DNA of 64,000 nt from Calycina herbarum (Eukaryota > Ascomycota > Leotiomycetes > Helotiales > Pezizellaceae). Under the pieces are notes generated by a model that made no database searches, had not been told where the DNA came from, and saw nothing but the letters and a program-made list of their open reading frames with translations. A program made the position numbers and the translations under genes. This document shows, in pieces, positions 11,996 through 22,783 of the stretch (position 1 is its first letter; each line of letters begins with the position of its first letter). The DNA is taken from the NCBI GenBank assembly GCA_001414485.1, contig LLEY01000005.1:248001-312000 (forward strand), in the 5' to 3' direction.

Positions 11996-14900
11996 TAGTT
12001 AAGATTACCTTTTAGCTTTTAAGTGTTTTCTAAGTATAGGTAATCTAACTATTTAATTAAGTACTTAATCTTGCCTCTAATAATTTTATAGTTAAGAATT
12101 CTTTTGACTTTATATTTAGTATTTAGATTAACTAGTTGAATTTCTATAAATAGGGCTAGTAGTGCTCCTAGTAGTGCTGGTTCGAGTAGAGATATATAGA
12201 ATACTAGGTAGATGTTTATTATCCTTAGTAGTACTAATTTATAATTTAAAGGTCTCTTAACATATTTGATTTTAAATAGTCTAAGTTTTTTATAATCTAG
12301 TTTATTACTTAGTCTTTTTATATTAATGTTTTTCTATACTAAATAGACTTTATCTCTCTCTTTTAGCGTTAGCTCTTAACTACGTCGTTTGTTATAGTAG
12401 TACGTGTTTCTTTTGGCTATAAACTATAAGTCCTCTACTAGTTCTTTATATAGACTTTTGATTTTCGAGACTTAAATACGAGTAAGTTAGTTGTCGATAG
12501 TTATAGATAGTAGTTCTTAATACGCTAATAATTTATATCTAAAGTTAGTATAGAATAGTATAATAAGTATTGTTTCTGTTACTAAACTGTTATAGGCAAA
12601 CTATGCTAAAGGTAGTAGTTCTACCTAGTTATCTTACTAGTAGTTTATATAATAATAAAGGTATGTTTTAACTACTTAATTTATCTATTTATTTCCTCTA
12701 TTTATTTAAGAGTAAAAAGCTATAGAAAGCTTTCTTTTTATATCTAATCGTTTTATAAGAGTAATCTAAAATTTTAAGATAAAGAGCTTGTCTCTATCTA
12801 AGAGTATCTCTTTAAGTAGTCTATATTTTAAGACTACTTCTTTAAGGAATATAAATACTAATTCCTTAGCTATACTTAACTCTATATATACTATTAGAAT
12901 TATATACTTTATAAGTCGTTTTATAATAACTAGGATTATATTATACTTAACTCCTGTTATTAGATCTTTAGATTTTAGTAATTTAATAATAAAATCTATA
13001 GATATTAATTTCTAAGGTATTTATAGTATTAGAGTAGTATTTATCTATCTATAAGGAGCATAGTAGGAAGCCTTATTCTTAGTATAGGTATTATATTCTA
13101 CTATTACTTCCTTAACTATTATAGATAACCGATTAATATAGTAGTATTATCTTATCCTTTAGAGGGTTCTACGAATTCCTTAGTAACTATAAGCAGGCGT
13201 AGTATAGTATTCTTATATAAACTCCTTTATATATAAGCTAGGAACTTATAATTTCCCTTTTATATATTAATTATAACTTTTATATATATTTTAAATCTTA
13301 TCTATCTAGATGTTATTTATTACTACTATCTTATATATAGTAGGTACTAAGTCTTTATTCTTAAGAGTTTTTAAGATTATAATCTTCTTATACTCTTTAT
13401 TTCTCTTAAATCTAGGTTTCTAGCTAAGAGTATTAGCTTAGGTATTTAACGTTCCCTTTATATATTAAATAATAATATTAAATCCTTCTAATATCTCTAA
13501 CTATCTAGCTAATTATCTTATTATAAGTTCCTTAGTTATTATAAACGTCTTAAGGTTCTTATAGTCAGATAAAACTATAACTAGGTATTTTACTAGCTAT
13601 AAATAAATTCTCTAGTATTCTAAAGCTAATACTATAGTAAGTAGTTTCTTATTAAAGATACTATAGTTTTATTATACTAGGTTAAATATTTTAAAATAAT
13701 ATATAATAGGTATAAGTTTTCCCTTATTATTTAGTTATAGGTAAATTATATCTACTACTATATCTAAAGCGTCTGTTTTAATCGTACTAGGCTTATCTAT
13801 ATCGAAATCGTATAGAATAAGCTTCTCTATAAACTTTGCTTTAATTTTCTAAAAAGTACTCTCTATCTATTTATTCTATATAAACTTAATAGCTTTCTTA
13901 ACTAGTACTAATATTAGTTTAGTAATCTTTATATAGTCTTATATAAATAGATAGTAAAAGTTTATAAATCTAAGAAAAGATTATATATCTTTTACATTCT
14001 CTAGTAATTTCTAATTTAAAATATCTTAGATCTTTACTAGATCTATTTCTATTTTTTCTAAGCTAAATACCTATTCTAGGAAAAGTGTCTAAGTTACTCT
14101 AAACTTATATTTTAAGAGTTTTAACTAAGAGTTTACTTTTATAAGTTATTATAAAACTTCTCTAATATATCTCTTATATTCTTCTTCTTTTTTTAAGAAG
14201 ATTAGAATATTATCTAGGTAATAAATTACTATTACTCTTAGAAGATCTCTTAAAATATTATTATTTTATCTCTAATATATAGCTAGTATATTATAAAGTC
14301 TAAATAGTATAACTATATATTTATAAAGGCCTGATAGTAAGGTAAATACTATCTTCTATTCGTCTCTAACTTTTATTTATATAAGTCTATAAGTATTTTG
14401 TTAATCTAGTTTTATAAATTATACTACCTTGCCTAACTTATCTTATAAGTACTAGCTAAGTAGTAGCAGATAAGCGTCCTTAACTATAGTATAATTTACT
14501 TCTTAGTAATTAATATATACTCTTCTATCTAGATCGTCTTTCTTTTTAATAATAAGTATATTTAAGGTAATTAGTAACTTAGATCTTCTAATATATCTCT
14601 TTTTAATACCTTCTTTTATATAACTTTCTATTCTCTATAGGCTTTTCTAGTTATATAACCGAAGTTTCTACTTTAAAAGGTGATAACTCTCTTTTAGTTT
14701 AATCTTATAATCTTATAAGCAATGTTCTAGTAAGGCTTACAAGTCTTCTAGGTTCTTGAACAAAGCCTTAAATTCTCTATACTATATAGGTATTTCGTTA
14801 TCAGCTGTCCTACTAACCTATAGAGGACCTTAGGCAAGGTGTTCTAGCGTCTTAGAAGAGGTGGCGCTAACCTCGTTCTAGCCTTAAAGTTATAATTACA

Positions 14901-15900
14901 AGCTTATATAATTATATCGACTAAAGGTTATTATTTAAACCTTCTAATTAATATCTAGATTATGTTCCTTAATCTATAGTATACTAAGTATTGCTTCTTT
15001 ACTTCCTATTTTAATAATATCGAATTATATATCTAAGTAGTATCTTTTAATAGTAATATTTATTAGAATAGTTTACTAGTTAATAATTCTATCCTAGTAT
15101 ATAATATCTATTCTATTAACTACTCCTAAGTAGTATAGCCTTATGTCTTTGATTAGAACGTTTAGCTTCTTCTAAGCTATTAGAGAAAGGAAATTACTTA
15201 TTACTCTTAAATTAATTAAAACTCGGAGTTCCTTTCCTCTTATCTTCGCTATTACTATAAGTTGATTTTCTCTAGAGGTAGTGTTTAATTCTCTAGTTAT
15301 TAGTTAGTAGAGTTCTCTTTATACTAACTCCGTTTCTTAATCTATATTATATTCGTTTATCTCTTAGAAGATTATACTAAATAATTTTCTACTTCTTAGT
15401 TTCTAAAATATTACCTCGACTTTTCTAATTAAAGCAACTATAGTATACTAGCCTCCTATTTCTAGTATAGCTTCCTCGCTATTAGGTAGTATATCTAAAA
15501 AACTAGGTTTAGAGCGTCTTATAAAGTCGTTAGAACCCTGCTATTACTATAAGCTAGTTTCTTCCTATATATCTATAACTATTTAAATATCTCCTATCTT
15601 AGATATACTAGATAGCTTACTAGATACTACTTATTTTAGTCTAGGTTCTTTAAATTCGATAGTTTCCCTTCTAGTAATAAGGCTTACTAAAGTTATTCTA
15701 TCTTATTTATTCTAAACTATTTTATAAGTAGTTAAAATAGTAGGGTTAATTCCTTAAGTAGAATATAAGCTTTAGAAATCAGGTTTCTAGTTTTCTATAT
15801 ATACCTATCTATTCCCTCTTTTAAAGGTTCTAATAAATACCTATATTTTGCCTTATTTAGGCTTATATATTCCTAGATCTACTTCTAATAAGTTAGATAT
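11996..15900 (-). pseudogene. gypsy-2 pol polyprotein (PR-RT-RNH-INT-chromodomain), degenerate
   Basis: Reading through stops on the minus strand gives YYLDSILIF (RT, about 14200-14226). Further down comes an integrase core with DFIIKLLKSKDLI, KRLIKYIILIVYIE, LDRDKLFILKF and LPLA*FAYNSL (about 12.99-12.55 kb). The C-terminus reads VKRILNYKIIRGKIKYLIK, a good match to a chromodomain (V.RIL..K...GK..YLIKW). A chromodomain is the mark of chromoviruses, which target heterochromatin. No frame is intact. The upstream limit (protease region near 15.9 kb) is approximate. Confidence 0.8.
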
Positions 15901-16239
15901 CGATTCTAATAACTCTAATAAACTTATTAATAGTAGTAATTTATATTCTACTTAAAGAGGCGATTTATAATCTATTTCTAACTATATATTATAATATTCT
16001 TTAAGTAATAGATCCTTATTATTATTAGTATCCTATACCTTACTAACTTATAACTCGATTCCTTTGCTTAGCTATAAGTATATAGCGCCTACTATTATAT
16101 CTATAGCGTCTGTTTTAATTTATATACTATAACCTCTAGCCTCGAGTTCTTCGTCTATAAGTTCGATTTTTTCTAGTAAAGCTACTTCTTTTTAAATAGT
16201 AGCGTTAGCTTATTTCTCTTTAGAGTCTTTCTTCTTACT

Positions 16240-17109
16240 ATACTTATTTACCTTATAGCTAGGAAGACTATAGTTATAATATAAGTTCTACTCGCGTCGA
16301 CGATTTCGCTCTTTCTAAGACAGTCCTTCTCTCTAGGAGTTTTCTTTCTTAGATTCCTTCTCTAAAACCTATAATTTCTAGGTAGTATCGATTTCTATAA
16401 AGTCTCTATAATCTTTTTATTTACTCTTTTTATATTAGTAACTATAACTTCCTTTCTTTTCTAGATTCCTTTTATAAATATAGTTATTAATTTTAATTAT
16501 ATTATTTATTAATTTATTTAACATATCTAGAAAATCCTCTTATATAAGTTTATTCTTTATATTATCCTTAAGTCTATAATAGAATTATTTATATAATACT
16601 TCGTTGTTCTATCCTATCTATATAAAGTACTATTAAAATTATAAGGTATATTTAGTAGCTAACCTTTTTTACCTAAGTATATATAAAGCTCTAACTGTCT
16701 TCTTTTTTATATTAACATCCTTGAAAGCCTAGTTAATTCTATCTCTAAACCCTTGAACATTTCTAAATAAATCCCTCGTCTTCTTAGATATTTAAAGAGA
16801 GACTTTTCCTTTAACTATTTTATTTACCTAGTAATCCTCTAAGTATAGTTCTAACTAGTTATAAGCTACCCCTTTAAGACAGGTAGACAACTATATAACC
16901 TAGTTAGTTTTATTTCTAAACTAAGTATAATAAAAGTTTAAGTAGAGAGAAGCTTTTATTAAAAACTTAGCTAGTTTCTTAGGCGAGCTATTAAATAGCT
17001 TCGGAAGAGGAAGTTTCACTTCCTCTCGAAGAGTAGTAACTAGTGTAACTAGGGGGTCTACAGCTAGCTTTAGTAGAGTAGTTCTTAGAGTAGAAGAGGT
17101 TACTAACAT
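16240..17109 (-). pseudogene. gypsy-2 gag, partly open
   Basis: The first 62 codons (17109-16921) remain open, starting MLVTSSTLRTTLLKLAVDPL and containing LPKLFNSSPKKLAKFLIK. The latter matches the LPxPxxFxGxxxkxxxFL start of fungal Ty3/gypsy Gag. Beyond 16921 stops intervene. Near 16250-16292 a decayed CCHC knuckle reads YYNYSLPSYKVNKY, with three Cys codons turned to Tyr (TGT to TAT), exactly the RIP transition. The 5' LTR lies 34 bp upstream of the ATG. Confidence 0.75.
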
Positions 17110-17143
17110 AGTAGCGATCTTACTTCTAAGTAGGTACTTAAAG

Positions 17144-17607
17144 TGTAATAAAACTCTAATAAACTAAACAAAGATAACTAAGTCTCGAAGGTTAGTATAT
17201 AGTAAGAAGTATAAATACGCTAGGTTGTTTACTTAGAAGTAAACTCGTTACTTATATTAAAGATATTAAATAAGATAATAAGATTAATAACTAAAGTTAA
17301 GTACGAAGCTCCTATCTAATAGCAGATGTGCTAGTCTTATATAGAACCTTCGTTTTCTAAGTACGTCGCTTACATCGCTTATATTACTCGCGTCGCTTAC
17401 GATTAAGGTAATCAGAGCGATATAGGCGATCACGTTATATAACCCTACGTAACTTCTAACATTACTATAATAGTAAGATCCTGAAATCCCTAATGTTCTT
17501 CCGTATTACTGATTTCCTCCTATGTTACTTTCCTTTCCTAGATATTATATCTTATTCTATTAGAACGCTGTCTAGACTACTTACTACGTATACTATAATT
17601 CGTAACA
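17144..17607 (-). repeat. 5' LTR of gypsy-2
   Basis: This 464-bp LTR runs from TGTAATAAAACTC to TTCGTAACA. It is the direct partner of 10832-11295. AGTAT follows at 17608-17612. Confidence 0.9.
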
Positions 17608-17612
17608 AGTAT

Positions 17613-18961
17613 ATAAGAATGTTATTAAAGTAAGCTATATAAAAGTTATCGAGATATTCTATAAGAACGCTATTTATATACCTCTAGTATATAGTAGGAC
17701 CGTTAGTTAAGCTAAAAGGCAACACCTTATATTTAAATATACTATAACAGGTCTAAAAGATTATAAGTTCTTCTAACTCTAGTTCTATATATATATAGTT
17801 AAAAGCTTAACAAATGTCGAGTTTTATAAGGATTTTAGTACTAGTGATTCGTGTAAGAGTTTCGTCGATTAGTAGAAGAGAGTGCTAGTTCTTATAAGTA
17901 AGGTTATTAAGTTTCTAGTAGTCGACATAGAGCTATAAGCTTCTGTTAGACTTCTTTATAAACAGTACTAGAGAGGCGAAAGAGGCGTAGCTAGGAATAA
18001 TAAACCCTTTATTAAGGTTATTAAGAATATACTACTTTATAGCTAGAAGTTCCTTAGTCGTTATCCTATATAATAAGCTATACGATAGAGTATTTAGACT
18101 TATAAGTTCGATCCGGTAGTCGACTTAGTTTCGTAGTAGAGGAAGCTCGTCTAAAGCTCTCTTTAAAAAGACATTCTTAAAGTCTATATATTTCTAGTAA
18201 ACGTTCTATTCTACTAGTTGTTCGTCTAAAGCATAATCTACTAAAGAGAGCTCTATATATAACCTATCTATAAGAGCATAGTCGATCTCTTATAAGCTGG
18301 TAGAGAAGACTTCGTTATCGCGCTTTTAAAGGTTAAGTTTAAAAGCAGTAGCTCTAATATAATAGATATTAATAGCGAAGTCTTCTATAGGTTTATAGAT
18401 GTCTATAAGCGAGCTTATAGCCGCTTTATAGTCTATAACTAAACGTTTTCCTAAGAAGGATCGACAACGTTATTAGCGGTTAGGAATAAGAACCTATATT
18501 CTATTCTAAGTAGAGACGAGGTCTTACTAAAAGCTTTTGTTTAGAATTTCCTCGAGAGTAACTAGTAGTAAGGTTTAGTACTAGCTTCGAGGCAGTATTA
18601 AATAGATTAATATAGGTTCCTCTATAGTATTCTAGCGAAGGTCGCGGTTCTCTATATTCTTCTAAGCTTAGAGGTCTAGTAGAGAGATAGTTATCGATTC
18701 CCTAGTAATAGGTACTAAGTAATTAAATCGACGAACCGAGGGAAGCGATTCTAGCTACTTAATCTTACAGCTATAGACTACTAACTTTACATTTACGTTC
18801 GTAAGCTATTAATAGCTAATAATAATATTATATCCGCTAATATTAGTAATTAGAAAGAGCGTATTAGTAAACTATTATCTATTAATACTTAGTATTAAGT
18901 AAATAACATAAGTAATCGCTAGTCCTTTATATCTATTAAACTCTATAATTAATATTATATA
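17613..18961 (-). pseudogene. gypsy-1 pol, N-terminal part (protease/RT), degenerate
   Basis: The minus-strand reading ends in LPFSLTNGPTIY, YINSVLIEYLDNFYIAYF and NNILIY, that is, the FGLxNAPxxFQ and YLDDILIY blocks of a Ty3/gypsy reverse transcriptase with both catalytic Asp changed to Asn. The frame then runs directly into the gypsy-2 target site and resumes at 10826. The upstream part toward 18.9 kb should contain the protease but shows no clear motif. It is bounded on the right by the pogo-C TA target. Confidence 0.75.
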
Positions 18962-18963
18962 TA

Positions 18964-20824
18964 ACGTAGTATATCAGAACCTCGTAATTATTAGAACCTC
19001 GTGAATTTTTTCTTACTCTACTACTTTAAAATATAATAAAACTACTATAATATATTAAATTAATTAAAACTACTCGGAATCTAATAAACTAGATATATCT
19101 ACAACTTCTTAACACGTCTACGTATTATAACTAGTTTTTCTATAAGTACTATAACGTCGCTAAGTTGTTTATCCTTTATCTTCTCTACTCTCTCTAGAGC
19201 GCTTATTACGTCGAACCTGCTCCTCTATATTCTTCTAGGCTAATCTATTCTATGTATCCTCTATAGTAAGTGTATCTCCTTCTTAGACACGGGTATTTTT
19301 AGCTCTCCGGCGTTTGCTAAGGGCTTTATTTACTGTTTAAAGTATACGGACCTCGGCTAATAAGAGGGTTACCTTATAGGCTAATCGCTCTATACCTTTT
19401 ACTAACGAAGCGATTGTCTAGAAAATAGGTGTTAGCGAGCTTCCTTAGTAACGAGTAATACGATTCTTAATAAGAGTTAATTACGAAAGAGCTTTAGAAG
19501 GGTTACGAGGAGTCTAGGAGACTTAAGAGGTAGCGTCGGCAGAGGGGGGTCTGGTAGGTATAGGAGTCTATAACTTAATATCAAGCTTTAAGATCATAGT
19601 CTAAGGTTCTAGAGGCACTAGACCAGCTTTATAGAACCCAGCTTTAGCGTTTTAGGTTGTTATTAACTGGTTATAGGCTATGTAAAACGTAAGAAAGAAC
19701 TCGACCTTAGTGATATAGTTTATATAAGCCTTAATAAAGGTCTCGATTTAACGCTCGTATATGTGTTTAAGAATACTAAAACATCTAACGTCGAGTAGCT
19801 AGGTTAGATAAGACGAATAAGGAGGTAGGCAAAGAGTAATAATATTATATAACTTATAATACTCTTAGAATACTACTGATTTATAACTCTTATACTTATC
19901 TAGAACTAATATTTAATATAGCTCTTTTATATAACTACGAGTATACTTATCGAAGTGTTCTAGCTATTCTAAGCCCGTCTTATTATTAGTCTATCTATTA
20001 CTAGTTGGTTTAATAACCTAGTTATTAGGAAGACCGCCCTTAGTATACTAACTAGTAAGGTAATTTTTCTCTTAAACTACTAAGAATAGAGGGATACTTA
20101 AACCCTCTCTATTAATATAGACAATTGCTATAGCCTATTCCCGATTACCTAGCTAGATAGCCTTGCCTCCGCCACGTCGATTAGTATATATAACAACTAT
20201 TCCAGCGTAGATAACACCTATTATAAAACCAGTCTCGTTAAAGTTATAGAAATCGTAGTCTTAGATCCTATATTTCGCCTACATATTCTCTACTAGTCGA
20301 AACCACGCGCTAATTAGCTTAGGATCTTCGTATAAGGCCTTTTAGAAATCGTAAACGCGATTAAAACGCGTCTTTAGTTCTAGACGTCGTTGTATAAATC
20401 GTTATACCTAGTTCTTTCCAACGTGTTATTCTCTACGCGACTCGAGTATATAATTTACTATATCTTCTACACTACCTAGCCAGGGCGCAAATCCTCTTAT
20501 ATCTAGATTAAGTATATTTTAAATAATCACCTCCTCTTCTATTATAGTTATTTTATGATTTACTAGCCAGCGTTTGCTAAGAGTAGTTCGACCAGCTATT
20601 CTATCGGTAAGTATAGAATAAGAGACTCTATATAGCTTCGCAGCTTTACTACGGTTTATTCGTTTAGATGATCGAATAGCTTTAATAGCTAGGATAATTC
20701 GAGCTTCTTAGGTTTGAGATTCTATTAAGTAGTTGTTAAGAAAACACGTGTTAAAGTTAGAGGTAGTAGAGTAGGGAAAAAATTCACGAGGTCCTAATAA
20801 TCACGAGGTCCTAGTATACCACGT
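18964..20824 (-). mobile_element. complete pogo/Fot1-like DNA transposon (pogo-C) in gypsy-1
   Basis: Inverted ends match over about 45 bp. The left begins ACGTAGTATATCAGAACCTC and the right, reverse-complemented, begins ACGTGGTATACTAGGACCTC. TA flanks lie at 18962-18963 and 20825-20826. At 1,861 bp it is a typical Fot1-class length. Each end also holds a short internal duplication of the RACCTCGTRAWT motif. On the minus strand a DDE_1 transposase is readable through stops, with DYDFYNFNETGFIIGVI near 20.2 kb followed by a LGNRE block. The 1-496 fragment is a relative of its right-hand end. Confidence 0.88.
19100..20700 (-). pseudogene. degenerate DDE_1 transposase in pogo-C
   Basis: The frame runs from near the right TIR leftward. 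Landmark blocks are AWFRLVEN, then KYRI*DYDFYNFNETGFIIG (catalytic region, first Asp to Asn), IYTNRRGGGKA and LGNRE*AIAIV (family GNREWxTVI with Trp turned to stop). The order and spacing match pogo/Fot1 transposases. Stops from TGG-to-TAG changes disable it. Confidence 0.75.
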
Positions 20825-20826
20825 TA

Positions 20827-22500
20827 ATAGCTTTTCCGTAGCCTATTTATAATATTAACTTAACTAGTTAATCAAAGCTATATTAATAAATAGCTATCTA
20901 TTTACTCTAGTATTAATAAGTCTAGTAGTATTAAAAGTATATCTATTCTTAATTAAAGTATATATAGTTATAAAAGCCTTTCTACCTATTATATAACTTA
21001 GATTAAGAGGTTGAGATCTAAGTTTATTTTACTCTAAAGAGAAGACTTACTTTAAAGCTATTCTTTTCCCGAGTTCTTATAAACGAGTTCCTCGTTAGCC
21101 GATTCTTCTCGAGACGCTTATAGTCTATAGAAGTCCGTAAGCGAGTTTTCAGCGTCTTTTAATAGCTTAATAGCTATAGAGGGTTTTTAAGAAAGAGGGC
21201 ATTTACTAACGTAGTACTTAGGTTTATTATAATTATAACAGATAACGTCTACTATATCCTAGACAGGAGTTATACTCTTATAAGTAGGCAAAGGAGTCTT
21301 ACGGTCCGTAACTAGAGAGTAACGGACCAGGCTTTAGGTTAGCGGATAACTAATAGTAGTACGTAGAGCCGGAAGTTAGTAAGTTAATCCGTAGCTAGTA
21401 AGAAAACCTCTTATAAGTAGGCGGCGGTTATAGCGAGCTATAAGGCGTTCCTTAATAATTACCCCGTCTTAATAGACAGAGTAACAGCGGTTATATAACT
21501 AGTTAAAGGTTACTAGAGTAATTTAGACTAGCGAGATACTTACTTAGAGAGCTAGTATAAGCTTCTAGTATAAATCTTCGGACTACTTACTTAATAGGAT
21601 ATAAGCCTTAGTTATAAGGCTTAAGAAGGTTGCTTTAAACATAGTAAAAGTCTCGTTCTCTTATATTAAGAGTTTACAGAAGACCTTATAAGCCTCTATA
21701 GCTTCGTTACTATCTATAAACAAGGTATCTAGATATATAAGTATATCTATAACGTCTATAAATAAGGTAGAGGAACCGAAATCTATCTATAGTTCTAGGT
21801 GCTCTTATACTACGCTAGAAGTAGTTATAAAGACAAAGGTAAGTTTGTCTTATTCGTTCTTAAAGAGGTTCTTTCTTATTTTACTAGCTAGGATAATCTA
21901 CCAGGCCTTATATAATAGAGAGATGCTATTCTTAAGTTTCTCGCTATCTTAGAACTTACGAGTAGAATTGTCGGAACTAAATCGGGAACAGGAGGAGTCA
22001 GTAGTAGCCTCTTAGAGAGCTTATATATACTCGCGGCTTAGGAAAGAGTTATTAGAGTAGTTTATAGGTAACAGGGTTTAGTAGAGTTATATATATAAAG
22101 AGAGGATTTCAGCTCGTAAACGAACGTTTTCGTCCGTAGAAGGCTCGCTTATCGCAGAGGAGGCAGACGAGAGAGAGGCGACTCTAGGGGTGTTATCCGG
22201 TTATTAAGGCTTAGTTCGAGACAAGCTAGTAGGTGTCTTCCCTTTTCTACTATAACTACTTCGAGTGTTAGCTATTATATTATTAGAAAGGAAAGAGGAG
22301 AAGGTAGGAAGAGGTTATAAAGAAGGTTATATAAGCTGTTATAAGCGTGTCTTTCGAGGAGATAAGTCGTTATAGACGTAGAGATACTCGAGGGATCCGT
22401 TTATAGAAAGAGAGGCTGTTATAAGCGAAGAAGAAGGGTTGTAATTATACTATTACAAGTATAAGATCTTCTAGCTATTACGAGCGTAGAACCTAGTTGA
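20827..22500 (-). pseudogene. gypsy-1 gag with CCHC knuckle, degenerate
   Basis: Minus-strand reading from about 22.0 kb gives SEKLKNSISLLYKAW, then a helical segment with IDILIYLDTLFIDSNEA and TFTMFKATFLSLIT, a Ty3/gypsy Gag-like (retrotrans_gag) pattern. At 21198-21240 it reads CYNYNKPKYYVSKCP, matching the CxxCxxxGHxxxxC zinc knuckle with one Cys and the Gly-His changed by transitions. The 5' LTR lies upstream at 22547-22778. The region up to 20,827 links to protease/RT after removal of pogo-C. Confidence 0.7.
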
Positions 22501-22546
22501 TATTATAATCCTTTATAAGAAGTAAAAAGGGTTAAGCTTTAAATAA

Positions 22547-22778
22547 TATTACGATTAATATCTAAAGGTAAAGGTATAAGAGTATATATATATATATTCG
22601 AGAATTTAAAGCTATAGTTCTAAGAACGAGGGAATATAGAATATATACCCTACGAAAAAGAGGTATTCCTACTAACTATAAAGAGCTTTTAATCTCGTTA
22701 TAAATCCGTCCAAGCGTTGCGGCTCTGACGGTCACGTGTAGGACCGAGAATCACGTGTTACGGACCAGCGCCGTAACA
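22547..22778 (-). repeat. 5' LTR of gypsy-1
   Basis: This 232-bp LTR is the partner of 8097-8328 and the less mutated of the pair. Its last 23 bp form a near-perfect palindrome, TGTTACGG (22756-22763) and CCGTAACA (22771-22778), so in element orientation the LTR starts with a hairpin. GCTAG follows it. Confidence 0.85.
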
Positions 22779-22783
22779 GCTAG

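Larger units (their letters stand above)
10832..17607 (-). mobile_element. Ty3/gypsy chromovirus (gypsy-2) nested in gypsy-1
   Basis: Two LTRs of exactly 464 bp (10832-11295 and 17144-17607) flank a 5.85-kb interior. The 5-bp duplication AGTAT lies at 10827-10831 and 17608-17612. On the minus strand the order is gag (17109 downward), CCHC knuckle (near 16.27 kb), reverse transcriptase with YYLDSILIF (near 14.2 kb), integrase (about 13.0-12.4 kb) and a chromodomain-like C-terminus (near 12.1-12.0 kb). A purine tract AAGAAGGGGATAG on the minus strand abuts the 10.8-11.3 kb LTR, marking the 3' end. Between the chromodomain and this LTR lies an unrelated reading frame on the opposite strand. The element landed in the gypsy-1 reverse transcriptase just after its YxDD box. 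Confidence 0.9.
8097..22778 (-). mobile_element. Ty3/gypsy LTR retrotransposon (gypsy-1), split by two nested insertions
   Basis: Matching 232-bp LTRs lie at 8097-8328 and 22547-22778 in direct orientation. GCTAG is duplicated at 8092-8096 and 22779-22783. Removing gypsy-2 (10832-17607) and pogo-C (18964-20824) with their target duplications leaves about 6.0 kb, a normal gypsy length. The coding order on the minus strand is gag (about 22.4-21.3 kb), a CCHC knuckle (about 21.2 kb), reverse transcriptase (ending at 17.61 kb and continuing at 10.83 kb), RNase H (about 10.6-10.25 kb) and integrase (about 9.5 kb). A purine tract (AAAAGAGAGGG on the minus strand) abuts the 8.1-8.3 kb LTR, confirming it as the 3' LTR. 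All frames are broken. Confidence 0.85.

Noticed and set aside
12788..13015. 75-codon + strand open frame in the AT-rich block
   Set aside because: It overlaps the gypsy-2 integrase region on the opposite strand and has a Ser/Ile/Leu/Tyr-only AT-driven composition. It is a shadow frame.
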